From positions 1 to 46,280 of the forward strand of contig MWYZ01000091.1 in the NCBI GenBank assembly GCA_002050365.1: a DNA stretch of 46,280 nucleotides, in the 5' to 3' direction. The stretch comes from Acidobacteria bacterium 28-1. GTDB lineage: Bacteria; Acidobacteriota; Blastocatellia; Pyrinomonadales; Pyrinomonadaceae. Below, in pieces: positions 8,109-16,224 of the stretch (positions are counted from its first letter, which is position 1; each line of letters begins with the position of its first letter). The notes under the pieces are model-generated. The model had not been told where the DNA came from. It saw nothing but the letters and a program-made list of their open reading frames with translations, and searched no databases. The position numbers and the translations under genes are program-made.

Positions 8109-11100
8109 ATGAACTATTCCGAAATCATATTGGCAATAAATGAGGTGTTGCAGGCTCAGTCCGAGCAGGAATTGAAATCGGTATTAAGCCGTCATCCCGA
8201 ATTATTGAAAGAAGAAACGCTGATGACAATAATGTCAATGACGGAACACGCAAAGCAATCGGGTCAAACAGAAATTGCAGAAGCATTGCAGGTATCCTTG
8301 AATAAAATTGCCGCATTCATTCAATCTACGCTAACTCAACAAATTCCGCCAATTGAGCCGAAAGTTGTGTGGGCAATCAAAGCGAGGCGTCATCTTGCCC
8401 TGCGGAAACCTGAACTGCTTGACCAAGCGATTGCCGAAGCAGGAAATGAACATGAAATCGTCCGTTTACTCGAAGCATTCAAGCAAAGCGATTTTGAAAA
8501 GATAGCCCAATTAACTGAACAAATTGTTCCTAGATTGAAACAAGCGAACCGCGATGAAGAAGTCTTGACTATCAAGTTAATTAATGTTGATACACTAGCT
8601 GCTTTTGTCGAACTATTTAATCAGTTTCCTCTAGAAGAACAACGCCACCTCCGTGAAATAGGTATTCAAGCATGTCAAAAAGCATTGCAAATCGCGGAGA
8701 TTTTGCAAGACAAACCTTGTCAAGCATTTTATCTTAGAGGATTAGCATTCGGATTTGACAGCTCTCGTCAACTACGTGAAGCCGAGTATTTTTATAAAGA
8801 GGCATTACAAATTTATCTAAAGCTAATAGAAACAGAGTCGCATATTTTTATTAAAAACGTTGCTGGAGTTCTCGACAATTTAAGTGCGGTGCTGAAAAAC
8901 CAAAGAAAGTTTGCAGAGGCGGAAGAATTTTGTAGGGAAGCCTTGAAAATACATCAAGAGTTAGCAGAAAAACAGCCGCATATTTTCAATCGTGATCTTG
9001 CTATTAACTTTCTCAATTTGGGAAATGTTCAAAGCAGACAAAGAAAATTGGAAGATGCAGAGAATTCTTACAAAGAAGCGTTGAAAATTTATCAAATGTT
9101 AGCGGAGAAAGAGCCGCATATTTTCCTTGAATCTATTGCTGCTACGCATGAGAATTTAGGGTCTACTCAAAGTAGGCAAAGTAATTTCGCGGATGCGGAA
9201 AAATCTTGCAAGGAGTCTTTAAGAATTTATCGAAAGTTGGTTGAAACAGAACCACATATTTTTCTGGAAAAAGTGGCAAAATCGCTTCAAACTCTAGGAA
9301 CTATCCAAGTTTATCAAGTAAATTCTGCGAAGGATTCAGAAGTTTATCTTACTGAAGCGTTACAAATTTATCGAAAATTAGCGGAAACTGAACCACATCT
9401 TTTCCTGCAAAATGTGGCAGGAACGCTGCACAATTTAGGCGTTGCTCAACTTTGGCAAAGAAATTTGGTAGTAGCGGAAATTTTTTTCACCGAATCTCTG
9501 CAAATCAGCAGAGAGTTAGCGAAAACCGAGCCGCATCTTTTTTTGCGAGATGTGGCTGCTACGCTAAATAATTTAGGGTATTTGCAATTAGAAACTAATG
9601 TCGAAAAAGCCGAAAAGTATTATGAAGAAGCGAGAAAATTAGTTGATGAATTAAGGGAAAAAACTGTGATGTTTGACGAAAGAAATCAAATAATGCAAGA
9701 AAATATCAACGTCTATGATGGCTTATTGGCTTGTTATATCAAAAAGGAAGAATGGCAGAAGGTTTTGGAAATTGCCGAACTCGGTAAAAGCCGTTCGCTG
9801 GTGGATTTGCTTAATCTGAAATCTGAAGATTTGCAGCCGAAAGCTCCAACGCCCGATACTTTAGCAACCGTCAAAGATTTGGGGAAGCGGTATTCGGACG
9901 CTATCAGGGAATTGCAGCAGCTTGAAAGCATCGAAAGATATTTGAGCCAAGAACTTCACCAAATTGAAGCTGATAAAAAACAAATTGAAGACGATGATTC
10001 TAATGATGACGAAACAAAACTCGGTTTGTTCACGCAAATTGCCGAACGAAAACAACCATTGGCTCATCAAAAAGAGGAAGCGGAACAAAAACGCTTTAAT
10101 TTGCAATCCGAACTCAAAACCGTTTTGGCTGAAATCAAAAAATATGATCCTGATTTCCCGCCGAAAGCCATCGCCATCAAACCCGAAAACATTTTTGGTA
10201 TTGCCGAAAATCTCAATCGGACAATCGTAATGTTTCGTGTTCTCCGCCAATCAACCGCCATTATCTTTGTTTTTCCCGACGGCAAATTGCAGGTTGAAGA
10301 AGTTTTAAACTTCGGGCAAAAAGAATTGCTTGATTTGTATATTGATAAGTGGCTGAAGCCTTATAAAGAATCTGGAAATGACTTACATAGGTGGCTGAGA
10401 GCAATTGTCGAAGTTTTATACGAGATTGACGGGAAACTAATTTTCAAAGTCCGCGAAGTTTTGAATGATAAAACCGATGTCAAAGACGTTTTGTTTGTCC
10501 CGAATCAAAGCCTTGCTCTGTTGCCTTTGCACGTTGCGTGTCGTGAGGAAAACTGCAAAACCCGTTATTTTCTCGAAGATTACAATGTTTCATATTGTCC
10601 GAGCGTGTCCGTTTTCAAACGCTGTCTGGAAAACGAAAAGCCGCGCTCTGAGAAAACCCTCGGCATTATCACTCCAACCAAGGATTTGGCTAGATTTAAT
10701 GAAAGACAACTTAAATTGCTCGATGATTTTAATATCGAAGCGACAAAACTTTCCAATGATGTCGCAACCTTGCATAACGTCCAAACAGCATTGAAAGATG
10801 ATTACGGATTTATCCATTTCTATTGTCACGGGAAATACGATGAGGGAAATCAGTTTGATTCGGGTTTGAAGATGGCTGATAAAGTTTTGAAGTTAAGTGA
10901 GATAATGAACAATGATTTGCAAACAAATTGGCTGACGGTTCTCTCGGCTTGCGAAACCGGAATGGTTAATGCTTGGTCGGCAACTGACGAACATTTCGGT
11001 TTGCCGTTGGGATTTGTCTTTGCAGGAAGTCCTTCGGTGTGGGCTTCGCTGTGGTCGGTAAGCGCCGATACGACTTCAGATTTAATGCAGAGAGCATACC

Positions 11101-11231
11101 AAAATCTAAACAAAGCAGATTACAAGAACAATAAATCGGAAGCCTTACGACAAGCCCAGTTGGAGATGTCGCAACACGAAAATTTCTCACATCCTTTTTA
11201 TTGGGCGGGTTTTCAGCATTTTGGAGTTTGA
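8109..11231 (+). CDS. TPR-CHAT protein (caspase-like peptidase)
   Basis: A 1040-aa cytoplasmic protein. The N-terminal ~190 residues are helical. A tandem array of six or seven TPR-type repeats follows (about 200-530) with an unusually regular 46-residue period: each unit begins PH[IL]F, then VAxTLxNLGxxQ and EALxIYRKLAETE. A coiled-coil region spans about 590-690. The C-terminal ~340 residues form a CHAT domain, the clan CD (caspase/separase-like) peptidase fold: the catalytic pair is His907 in HFYCHG and Cys948 in VLSACETG, followed by the GLPLGFVFAGSPSVWASLW segment typical of the fold. TPR-CHAT proteins serve as proteases in several bacterial immune systems, such as CRISPR-associated Csx29 and gasdermin-linked proteases. 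The neighbours are a two-TM protein upstream and a VapBC pair downstream. Substrate and trigger are unknown. Confidence 0.9.
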   Translation: MNYSEIILAINEVLQAQSEQELKSVLSRHPELLKEETLMTIMSMTEHAKQSGQTEIAEALQVSLNKIAAFIQSTLTQQIPPIEPKVVWAIKARRHLALRKPELLDQAIAEAGNEHEIVRLLEAFKQSDFEKIAQLTEQIVPRLKQANRDEEVLTIKLINVDTLAAFVELFNQFPLEEQRHLREIGIQACQKALQIAEILQDKPCQAFYLRGLAFGFDSSRQLREAEYFYKEALQIYLKLIETESHIFIKNVAGVLDNLSAVLKNQRKFAEAEEFCREALKIHQELAEKQPHIFNRDLAINFLNLGNVQSRQRKLEDAENSYKEALKIYQMLAEKEPHIFLESIAATHENLGSTQSRQSNFADAEKSCKESLRIYRKLVETEPHIFLEKVAKSLQTLGTIQVYQVNSAKDSEVYLTEALQIYRKLAETEPHLFLQNVAGTLHNLGVAQLWQRNLVVAEIFFTESLQISRELAKTEPHLFLRDVAATLNNLGYLQLETNVEKAEKYYEEARKLVDELREKTVMFDERNQIMQENINVYDGLLACYIKKEEWQKVLEIAELGKSRSLVDLLNLKSEDLQPKAPTPDTLATVKDLGKRYSDAIRELQQLESIERYLSQELHQIEADKKQIEDDDSNDDETKLGLFTQIAERKQPLAHQKEEAEQKRFNLQSELKTVLAEIKKYDPDFPPKAIAIKPENIFGIAENLNRTIVMFRVLRQSTAIIFVFPDGKLQVEEVLNFGQKELLDLYIDKWLKPYKESGNDLHRWLRAIVEVLYEIDGKLIFKVREVLNDKTDVKDVLFVPNQSLALLPLHVACREENCKTRYFLEDYNVSYCPSVSVFKRCLENEKPRSEKTLGIITPTKDLARFNERQLKLLDDFNIEATKLSNDVATLHNVQTALKDDYGFIHFYCHGKYDEGNQFDSGLKMADKVLKLSEIMNNDLQTNWLTVLSACETGMVNAWSATDEHFGLPLGFVFAGSPSVWASLWSVSADTTSDLMQRAYQNLNKADYKNNKSEALRQAQLEMSQHENFSHPFYWAGFQHFGV

Positions 11232-11348
11232 TAATTGCTGCCTTTCATTGCAAACAGCATTACTGGTTATGCGATAAAATCTCGATAAATCAAACCAAAT
11301 ATTTGAGATAATTTATGAAACATATTTTAGGATAAGAATATTGTTAAA

Positions 11349-11456
11349 ATGATTACGATGAGTAATTTAGCCGAAAGCATTCCCGAAAATCTGTTCTCGC
11401 TTCTCGCAGGTCTGGCAAACGATTTTCTGGCGATTCGGCGGAAGTTTATGCGTTGA
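11349..11456 (+). CDS. Possible 35-aa ORF or remnant
   Basis: ATG 11349 opens a 35-aa frame (MITMSNLAESIPENLFSLLA...) that ends TGA at 11456. From about 11408 another frame continues with a protein-like sequence (SGDSAEVYALRDMLKSQTR) and stops at 11485 just before the antitoxin gene. The two pieces may be one small gene broken by a frameshift, but I cannot identify a family. Low confidence. Confidence 0.25.
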   Translation: MITMSNLAESIPENLFSLLAGLANDFLAIRRKFMR

Positions 11457-11489
11457 GAGATATGTTAAAATCGCAAACGAGGTGAAATT

Positions 11490-11735
11490 ATGACATCGGA
11501 AGAAGTTTTGTTAGAAAAAATTAAGGTTTTACCGCCGGATTTGAAGCAAGAAGCCATACATTTTGTTGAGTTTTTGCAGACTAAGATTCAGAAAAAAACT
11601 CCGCGTGTGAGTCTTGAAGGAATCTGGGCGGATTTGGATGTGAATATCACCGAAGAAGACATTACCGAAGCCCGCAAAGAAATGTGGGGCAATTTTCCGC
11701 GCGAACATTTTTTTGATAATGAGAAAAATAAATGA
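11490..11735 (+). CDS. Antitoxin of VapBC-type module (DUF2281-like)
   Basis: An 81-aa acidic protein. The N-terminal half (EEVLLEKIKVLPPDLKQEAIHFVEFLQTK) matches the pattern of DUF2281-like VapB antitoxins: a short helix with LPxxxxxEaxxFIxFL. The C-terminal part (ITEEDITEARKEMWGNFPRE) is the expected toxin-wrapping tail. A ribosome-binding site (GAGGTG) precedes ATG. Its stop overlaps the start of the PIN-domain gene by 4 bp (ATGA), the usual coupling for antitoxin and toxin. It should neutralise the toxin and autoregulate the operon. Confidence 0.8.
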   Translation: MTSEEVLLEKIKVLPPDLKQEAIHFVEFLQTKIQKKTPRVSLEGIWADLDVNITEEDITEARKEMWGNFPREHFFDNEKNK

Positions 11736-12136
11736 GTGATTTGGTGATTGATACTCACGCGGCGGTTTGGTATTTTTCAAAATCGCCCAAAATGTCGGAA
11801 ACCGCCAGAACTGCCGTGAACAATGCGGTGGCAAACGGAAATTTGATAATTTTGCCGACAATCTCAATTGTCGAAATCGTTTATTTGATTGAAAAAGGTC
11901 GGCTCATTCCGCAGACACTCTCAAGTTTGAGGCAGTATTTAAAATTACCTAACAGCAGTTTTACTACACAAGATTTAACCGCCGGAATTACTCAAACTCT
12001 CGCACAAATCCCGCGCACAATCGTCCCCGATATGCCCGACCGAATTATCGCCGCGACCGCTTTGCATTTAAGTTTGCCGCTTGTTACCAAAGACCGTAAA
12101 ATTCAGGCTCTGCAATCAATCCAAATAATATGGTAA
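11732..12136 (+). CDS. vapC: VapC-type PIN-domain ribonuclease toxin
   Basis: A 134-aa PIN-domain protein, the usual VapC length. The acidic metal-binding residues are visible: Asp7 in LVIDTHAAVW, Glu48 in ISIVEIVYL, Asp100 or Asp103 in PDMPDRIIAATAL, and Asp121 in VTKDRKI. VapC toxins are Mg-dependent endoribonucleases that cut tRNA or rRNA and stop translation. It is coupled by an ATGA overlap to the antitoxin gene and followed by a perfect palindromic terminator. The position directly after the TPR-CHAT gene suggests a defence-type accessory block, although such modules are also common outside such blocks. Confidence 0.9.
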   Translation: MSDLVIDTHAAVWYFSKSPKMSETARTAVNNAVANGNLIILPTISIVEIVYLIEKGRLIPQTLSSLRQYLKLPNSSFTTQDLTAGITQTLAQIPRTIVPDMPDRIIAATALHLSLPLVTKDRKIQALQSIQIIW

Positions 12137-12167
12137 AAATCACATCGCGTTTTGCCTCTTTACTATG

Positions 12168-12215
12168 AAAATAAAAAAGACTTGAGAATTTAAATTCTCA
12201 AGTCTTTTTTATTTT
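12168..12215. terminator. 48-bp perfect palindrome, bidirectional terminator
   Basis: Two 24-bp arms with no mismatch and no loop, centred on AATTTAAATT; the GACTTGAGAA core is flanked by A6 and T6 tracts. It lies between the convergent vapC and glycine-zipper genes and should terminate both. Confidence 0.9.
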
Positions 12216-12232
12216 AAGTTGATGCCTGCCGA

Positions 12233-12580
12233 TTATGGACGACGGACTTTGTAATATTTTCTTTTCTTTTTATTGAGTTTGTATGTGTAAAGCGCGGAAC
12301 TGCCCGCGCCGACGCCCGCGCCGATTAACGCGCCCTTTTCGCCGCCCGCCAACGCGCCGATTAACGCGCCGCCGCCTGTTCCGATGGCTAAATTAGATCG
12401 GTTACGGTGACGACGATAGAAACTCGGTTTGGCGACGCGCCGGTAACGGACGCGACCGTTGCGATCAACATAGCGTTGAGCATAGCGTTTTTGTGCTTCG
12501 GCGGTCACCGGCATCAGTATTGTTAATCCGCCGGCAAATACAAACATCATTATCAATGCAGCTAGATATTTTTTAATCAT
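12233..12580 (-). CDS. Exported glycine-zipper protein
   Basis: A 115-aa small protein with an N-terminal signal peptide (MIKKYLAALIMMFVFAGG..., cleavage expected after AEA near residue 29). A basic, Tyr/Arg-rich segment (YVDRNGRVRYRRVAKP) is followed by a glycine zipper at about 67-95 (GTGGGALIGALAGGEKGALIGAGVGAG), which should form a tight membrane-associated helical hairpin. The tail is Lys-rich. Glycine-zipper proteins of this kind are envelope proteins often induced by stress; the function is unknown. A ribosome-binding site (GAGGAG) lies upstream and a sigma-54-type promoter sits about 80 bp before the start. Confidence 0.85.
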   Translation of the reverse strand: MIKKYLAALIMMFVFAGGLTILMPVTAEAQKRYAQRYVDRNGRVRYRRVAKPSFYRRHRNRSNLAIGTGGGALIGALAGGEKGALIGAGVGAGSSALYTYKLNKKKRKYYKVRRP

Positions 12581-12660
12581 TTCTTTTTACTCCTCTCGAA
12601 TTTATTTTTATGTCGCAAAAACTAATATGTTCTGCGGGGAGATAATTTCAAATATCTGTT

Positions 12661-12676
12661 AGCAATTACCAAGCCA
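12661..12676 (-). promoter_or_regulatory. Sigma-54 (-24/-12) promoter for glycine-zipper gene
   Basis: Read on the minus strand the site is TGGCTTGGTAATTGCT, with GG and GC doublets 12 bp apart as RpoN requires. Transcription would start near 12650, giving a leader of about 70 nt to the ATG at 12580. It matches the sites at 3336-3351 and 31497-31512 in form and position. Confidence 0.6.
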
Positions 12677-12831
12677 CAGGGATTTCGGCGGAAAACGGAA
12701 TGGTTTTGTATTTTTCTAATGCAGGGAATGTTCTGATTTAACTAATCTCGATGATTTTAATGCAAAGTTTAATCGGTTGCGGCAGCGGGAAAAATGAATA
12801 TGCTAAAATTCTTATTGTAAAATAAAAGGCT

Positions 12832-14037
12832 ATGAAAACTCTTTATTTCGATTGTTTCGCGGGCGCGAGCGGCAATATGATTCTCGGCGCGCTCGTCGCG
12901 CTCGGCGTGGAGGAAAACGAGTTAATCGAGCAAATAAAATTGCTCGGCGCGGCGGATTTTGAAATCGAATTCAAAACCGTTGACAAATCCGGCATCGCCG
13001 CCGTTCACGCCGATGTAAAAGTTCCGCACGAACACGCGCACCGACATCTTTCGACGATTGAAAAAATCATTAACGATTCGCGGTTGTCCGACAAAATCAA
13101 GCGTCGGGCGATAGAAATTTTCACGCGGCTTGCCGAAGCCGAAGCGAAAGTTCACGGCATTTCCGTCGAAAAAGTTCACTTTCACGAAGTCGGCGCGATG
13201 GACGCGATTATTGATGTCGTCGGGGCGTGCGTCGGCTTTGAGATTTTAGGTGTTGAAAAATTTGTTTGCTCGCGCATTCACGTCGGAAGCGGTTTTGCGA
13301 GAATGGCGCACGGCACTTTTCCCGTTCCGCCGCCTGCCGTCGCCGAATTATTAAAAGACATTCCGATTTATTCGACGGAAATTGAAGGCGAGCTTATTAC
13401 ACCGACCGGCGCAGCGATTATATCAACCGTTTGCAATTCTTACGGACCGATTCCCGAAATGCGGACTAAGCAAATTGCTTACGGCGCGGGAACTCGTGAA
13501 TATCAAGATTTTCCAAATGTCTTGAGGTTGATGATTGGAGAAGTTCAAAGTTCAAAGTTCAAAGTTCAAGGTAGTTTGCAAACTGACAACCAACAACTGA
13601 TAACCGACAACTTGCTTTTAATTGAAACGAATATTGATGACCTTTCGCCGGAAATTCTTGGACTTATCTTGGAAAAAGCGTTTGAAATCGGTGCGCTCGA
13701 TTGTTGGTTCACGGCTATTCAAATGAAGAAAAATCGTCCGGCAACAAAACTTTCGATTTTGTGCAAATCCGATGAGAAAGAGAAGTTTCTCGAATTGATT
13801 TTTAAGGAAACGACCACGCTCGGGGTGCGCGTGTCCTTTGTTGAAAGAAATTGTCTGCCGCGTGAAATCGTTCGAGTCGAAACCAAATTCGGTGCTATTG
13901 ATGTTAAAGTTGCAAAGTCGGGCGAGAAAATTATGAATGCGAAACCGGAATTTGAGCAAGTGAAAGAAATCGCCAACAAAGCGGGCGTTTCAGTTCGCCG
14001 AATAGTTGAAGAAATTGAAAGAAGTTTTTCTCAATAA
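12832..14037 (+). CDS. larC: Nickel-pincer cofactor biosynthesis protein LarC
   Basis: A 401-aa protein of the DUF111/LarC family. LarC is a CTP-dependent cyclometallase that inserts nickel into the pyridinium-dithiocarboxylate cofactor used by lactate racemase and relatives. The family start MKTLYFDCFAGASGNMILGAL is seen, followed by HEHAHRHL, FHEVGAMDAIIDVVG and PTGAAI. The LarC2 part (DDLSPEILG, MKKNRPATKLSILC) follows in the same frame, so no frameshift is needed here, unlike the split larC1/larC2 of Lactobacillus. A linker at about residues 237-260 is made of heptanucleotide repeats and separates the two halves. LarB, LarE and a racemase are not in this window. Confidence 0.93.
   Translation: MKTLYFDCFAGASGNMILGALVALGVEENELIEQIKLLGAADFEIEFKTVDKSGIAAVHADVKVPHEHAHRHLSTIEKIINDSRLSDKIKRRAIEIFTRLAEAEAKVHGISVEKVHFHEVGAMDAIIDVVGACVGFEILGVEKFVCSRIHVGSGFARMAHGTFPVPPPAVAELLKDIPIYSTEIEGELITPTGAAIISTVCNSYGPIPEMRTKQIAYGAGTREYQDFPNVLRLMIGEVQSSKFKVQGSLQTDNQQLITDNLLLIETNIDDLSPEILGLILEKAFEIGALDCWFTAIQMKKNRPATKLSILCKSDEKEKFLELIFKETTTLGVRVSFVERNCLPREIVRVETKFGAIDVKVAKSGEKIMNAKPEFEQVKEIANKAGVSVRRIVEEIERSFSQ
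13541..13611. repeat. Heptanucleotide repeats inside larC
   Basis: Four units of AAGTTCA (13541-13571), then four degenerate units like TGACAAC (13584-13611). In frame they encode a linker reading VQSSKFKVQG and LQTDNQQLITDN between the two LarC domains. They are of the same class as the arrays at 3989-4058 and 19632-19659. Confidence 0.85.
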
Positions 14038-14047
14038 TAATTTGTCA

Positions 14048-14746
14048 ATGAGTCCAATCGTTAAAATTTTCAAGAATTTTTCCGGCAATTCGCGAAACAA
14101 GCGGGCGAAAATTTTCAGAGAAAGTTTTTCGATTAATCAAGACACAAAAATTTTGGATTTAGGTTCGGAAGACGGTGAGAACATTTCAAGTATATTGAAT
14201 GAAACCGATGCCAATCCGAAAAATGTCTACATCGCGGATATTGAAGCAAACGCCGTCCAGGAAGGAAATAGAAATTTCGGTTATCACGCAGTTTTAATCG
14301 GCGAGTCGGGAAAACTGCCGTTTCCCGACAAATTTTTCGACGTTGTGTTTTGCTCGTCGGTGATTGAACATACGACCGTTGCAAAAGCGGAAGTTTGGAA
14401 TTGGAAGTCGGGCAAACGATTCAGAGAAGCCGCCTTTTCCAGACAAAAAATGTTCGCCGATGAAATAGTCAGGCTCGGACGACAGTATTTTGTGCAAACG
14501 CCGTGCAAAACTTTTCCAATCGAAAGCCATTCGTGGCTGCCGCTGGTCGGATATTTTCCGAGAGAATTACTAGTTTCAACCCTAAAATTAAGCAATCGTT
14601 TCTGGGTGAAACAAACGCCGCCTGACTTTAATCTTTTAGGCAAAGCCGATATGCAAAAGCTGTTTCCGGAAGCTAAAATAATTTGCGAAAAAAAATACGG
14701 TTTGACAAAATCGGTGATGGCTTTGAAAACGGACGAATTACATTAA
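14048..14746 (+). CDS. SAM-dependent class I methyltransferase
   Basis: A protein of 232 aa from ATG 14048; an in-frame ATG at 14006 would overlap the end of larC by 32 bp and adds 14 residues. Motif I is ILDLGSEDGEN, somewhat divergent from the usual D-x-G-x-G-x-G. An acidic residue follows at the end of strand 2 (YIADIEANAV), and the post-motif PFPDKFFDVVFCSSVIEHT is typical of Methyltransf_11 enzymes. The substrate cannot be told; membrane-glycan or lipid-linked methyltransferases have a similar look (DEIVRLGRQYFVQTPCKTFPIESHSW). It is followed 12 bp later by folE, probably in one transcript. Confidence 0.8.
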   Translation: MSPIVKIFKNFSGNSRNKRAKIFRESFSINQDTKILDLGSEDGENISSILNETDANPKNVYIADIEANAVQEGNRNFGYHAVLIGESGKLPFPDKFFDVVFCSSVIEHTTVAKAEVWNWKSGKRFREAAFSRQKMFADEIVRLGRQYFVQTPCKTFPIESHSWLPLVGYFPRELLVSTLKLSNRFWVKQTPPDFNLLGKADMQKLFPEAKIICEKKYGLTKSVMALKTDELH

Positions 14747-14758
14747 AAGGAGTTTATT

Positions 14759-15334
14759 TTGTCGAAGAGAAAAAACGTTGATTTGAAAAAAATTGCCGAT
14801 GGCGTAAGGTTGATTTTAGAAGGCATCGGCGAAGACCCAAACCGTGAAGGTTTGCAGAAAACTCCCGAACGAGTGGCAGACTTTTACGCTGAATTGACTG
14901 AAGGAATGTGGGAAGACGCGCGTGAACACATCGTTCCGTTGCCGGGCGATTCGCACGACGAAATGGTCATCGTCAAAGATATTTCCATCGCTTCGGTCTG
15001 CGAACACCATCTCGCGCCGTTCGTCGGCAAATGTCATATTGCTTATATTCCGAAAGGCGGACGGATTGTCGGTTTGTCTAAATTAGCAAGAATTGCAGAG
15101 ATTTTTGCCCGTCGTTTGCAAGTGCAAGAACGCTTGACGCAGCAAATCGCGCAGACGCTTTTCGACGAACTCAATCCAATCGGCGTGATGGTCGTCGTGG
15201 AAGCCGAACATACTTGTATGACTTTGCGTGGTGTAAAAAAGCCGGGGGCGAAAACGATTACGTCAAGCGTTCTCGGTGGTTTTCGCAAAGATGCGCGGAC
15301 GCGGGCGGAAGCGATGAGTCTAATTAAAGGTTAA
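14759..15334 (+). CDS. folE: GTP cyclohydrolase I
   Basis: A 191-aa enzyme that converts GTP to 7,8-dihydroneopterin triphosphate, the entry step of folate and biopterin synthesis. The zinc ligands are visible as Cys81 and His84 in VCEHHLAPF and Cys153 in HTCMTLRGVKKPGA. Conserved PERVADFYAEL and GLSKLARI segments are present and the length is usual. The start is TTG 14759, supported by AAAAGGAG 8 bp upstream; no better ATG exists. It follows the methyltransferase gene closely. Confidence 0.97.
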   Translation: MSKRKNVDLKKIADGVRLILEGIGEDPNREGLQKTPERVADFYAELTEGMWEDAREHIVPLPGDSHDEMVIVKDISIASVCEHHLAPFVGKCHIAYIPKGGRIVGLSKLARIAEIFARRLQVQERLTQQIAQTLFDELNPIGVMVVVEAEHTCMTLRGVKKPGAKTITSSVLGGFRKDARTRAEAMSLIKG

Positions 15335-15382
15335 TCGTTTATAATTTAAATGAGATTACTATGGATGCTTTAGTAAAATTTA

Positions 15383-15580
15383 GTGAACGTGAAGGAAACT
15401 ACCAACAAAAATTTTGAAGAGAAAAAGATTAAAATTTCACAATCTGATTTGCAAGTCCAAATGAACTTAAAGGAATTCGGAAAGTTTTCCGTTCGCAGTC
15501 GTGAACTCGGCGTAAATAAAAACCTGGATTATGACAATATTGGCGAACTTGTCGAGCAAATCGAAAAAATTCAAAAGTGA
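15383..15580 (+). CDS. Small hypothetical protein, doubtful start
   Basis: A GTG-started frame of 65 aa, hydrophilic and helical (KIKISQSDLQVQMNLKEFG, then LDYDNIGELVEQIEKIQK). A competing ATG at 15361 in another frame runs 18 residues (MDALVKFSEREGNYQQKF) and stops inside, so the true N-terminus may have been lost by a frameshift. No family is recognised. It lies after folE and before an array of degenerate heptads. Confidence 0.4.
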   Translation: MNVKETTNKNFEEKKIKISQSDLQVQMNLKEFGKFSVRSRELGVNKNLDYDNIGELVEQIEKIQK

Positions 15581-15631
15581 AAAGAAACGTAACGTAATGC
15601 TGGCAATAATCGATTGTGTTTTGTGCGCTTT

Positions 15632-15670
15632 TCAAAACTCAAAACTATCAATCCTCCAACTGTCCAATTG
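15632..15670. repeat. Degenerate heptad repeats, intergenic
   Basis: Low-complexity run of units like TCAAAAC and CCTCCAAC/TGTCCAATTG with a 7-8-bp step, outside any convincing gene. It belongs to the same repeat class as the arrays inside larC and metG. Confidence 0.5.
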
Positions 15671-15715
15671 GAAAAAGCCACGTCTGTCGAAAGAAAGTAT
15701 GATTTTGGTTAAAGG

Positions 15716-16201
15716 ATGAAAGAAAGAGACAAAGAAATACTCAAATTTTTAGCTCCCTTATCAATTCCATTTTTAGCAATTGCAGGTTTAATTGTTATTG
15801 TAATAAATGCTGACCCCGATTTGACTAATTACGCTCGTACCGAAGCAATTCACGCTGCGTTTGAAAGAGATTTGAAAAGTATTCAATTACCAAATCAATT
15901 TACCATTAAATACTTTAGGAAGGATGGAAAGCCTCGTTCCAGCATCTTGGATTCTATTACTTATCGAACAAGATTATTCAAGACAGAGGCAATAAGCCAT
16001 GCTAATTCCGAATTAAAAAGGTTAGGTTGGCATTTTTGGATGACAGAGGATAAAGCGATAGTTTATTGTAAAGGAAAGTTTAAGGGAAGTATTTATTTCA
16101 CTGACGTTCCGCAGGAAAATTCGACGGACGTAACTTTTTACTTTAGTTTGGGACTTGAGCCGGTCTTCGGCACAAAACGACCGCAAGAATGTCAACAATA
16201 G
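15716..16201 (+). CDS. Membrane-anchored hypothetical protein
   Basis: A 161-aa protein with one N-terminal membrane helix (about residues 13-31, APLSIPFLAIAGLIVIVIN) and a 130-residue soluble part, probably outside the membrane, with alternating alpha/beta character (FKGSIYFTDVPQENSTDVTFYFSLGLEP). No recognisable motif. A weak ribosome-binding site (AAAGGATG) overlaps the start. Function unknown. Confidence 0.6.
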   Translation: MKERDKEILKFLAPLSIPFLAIAGLIVIVINADPDLTNYARTEAIHAAFERDLKSIQLPNQFTIKYFRKDGKPRSSILDSITYRTRLFKTEAISHANSELKRLGWHFWMTEDKAIVYCKGKFKGSIYFTDVPQENSTDVTFYFSLGLEPVFGTKRPQECQQ

Positions 16202-16224
16202 TTTCGAGTTTAGGAGAAAAGGTT

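Noticed and set aside
12832-14037. larC read as two genes joined by a frameshift, as in Lactobacillus
   Set aside because: One uninterrupted frame carries both halves.
15531-15719. 62-aa frame after the 65-aa hypothetical
   Set aside because: It overlaps a heptad array and has no start signal; composition looks random.
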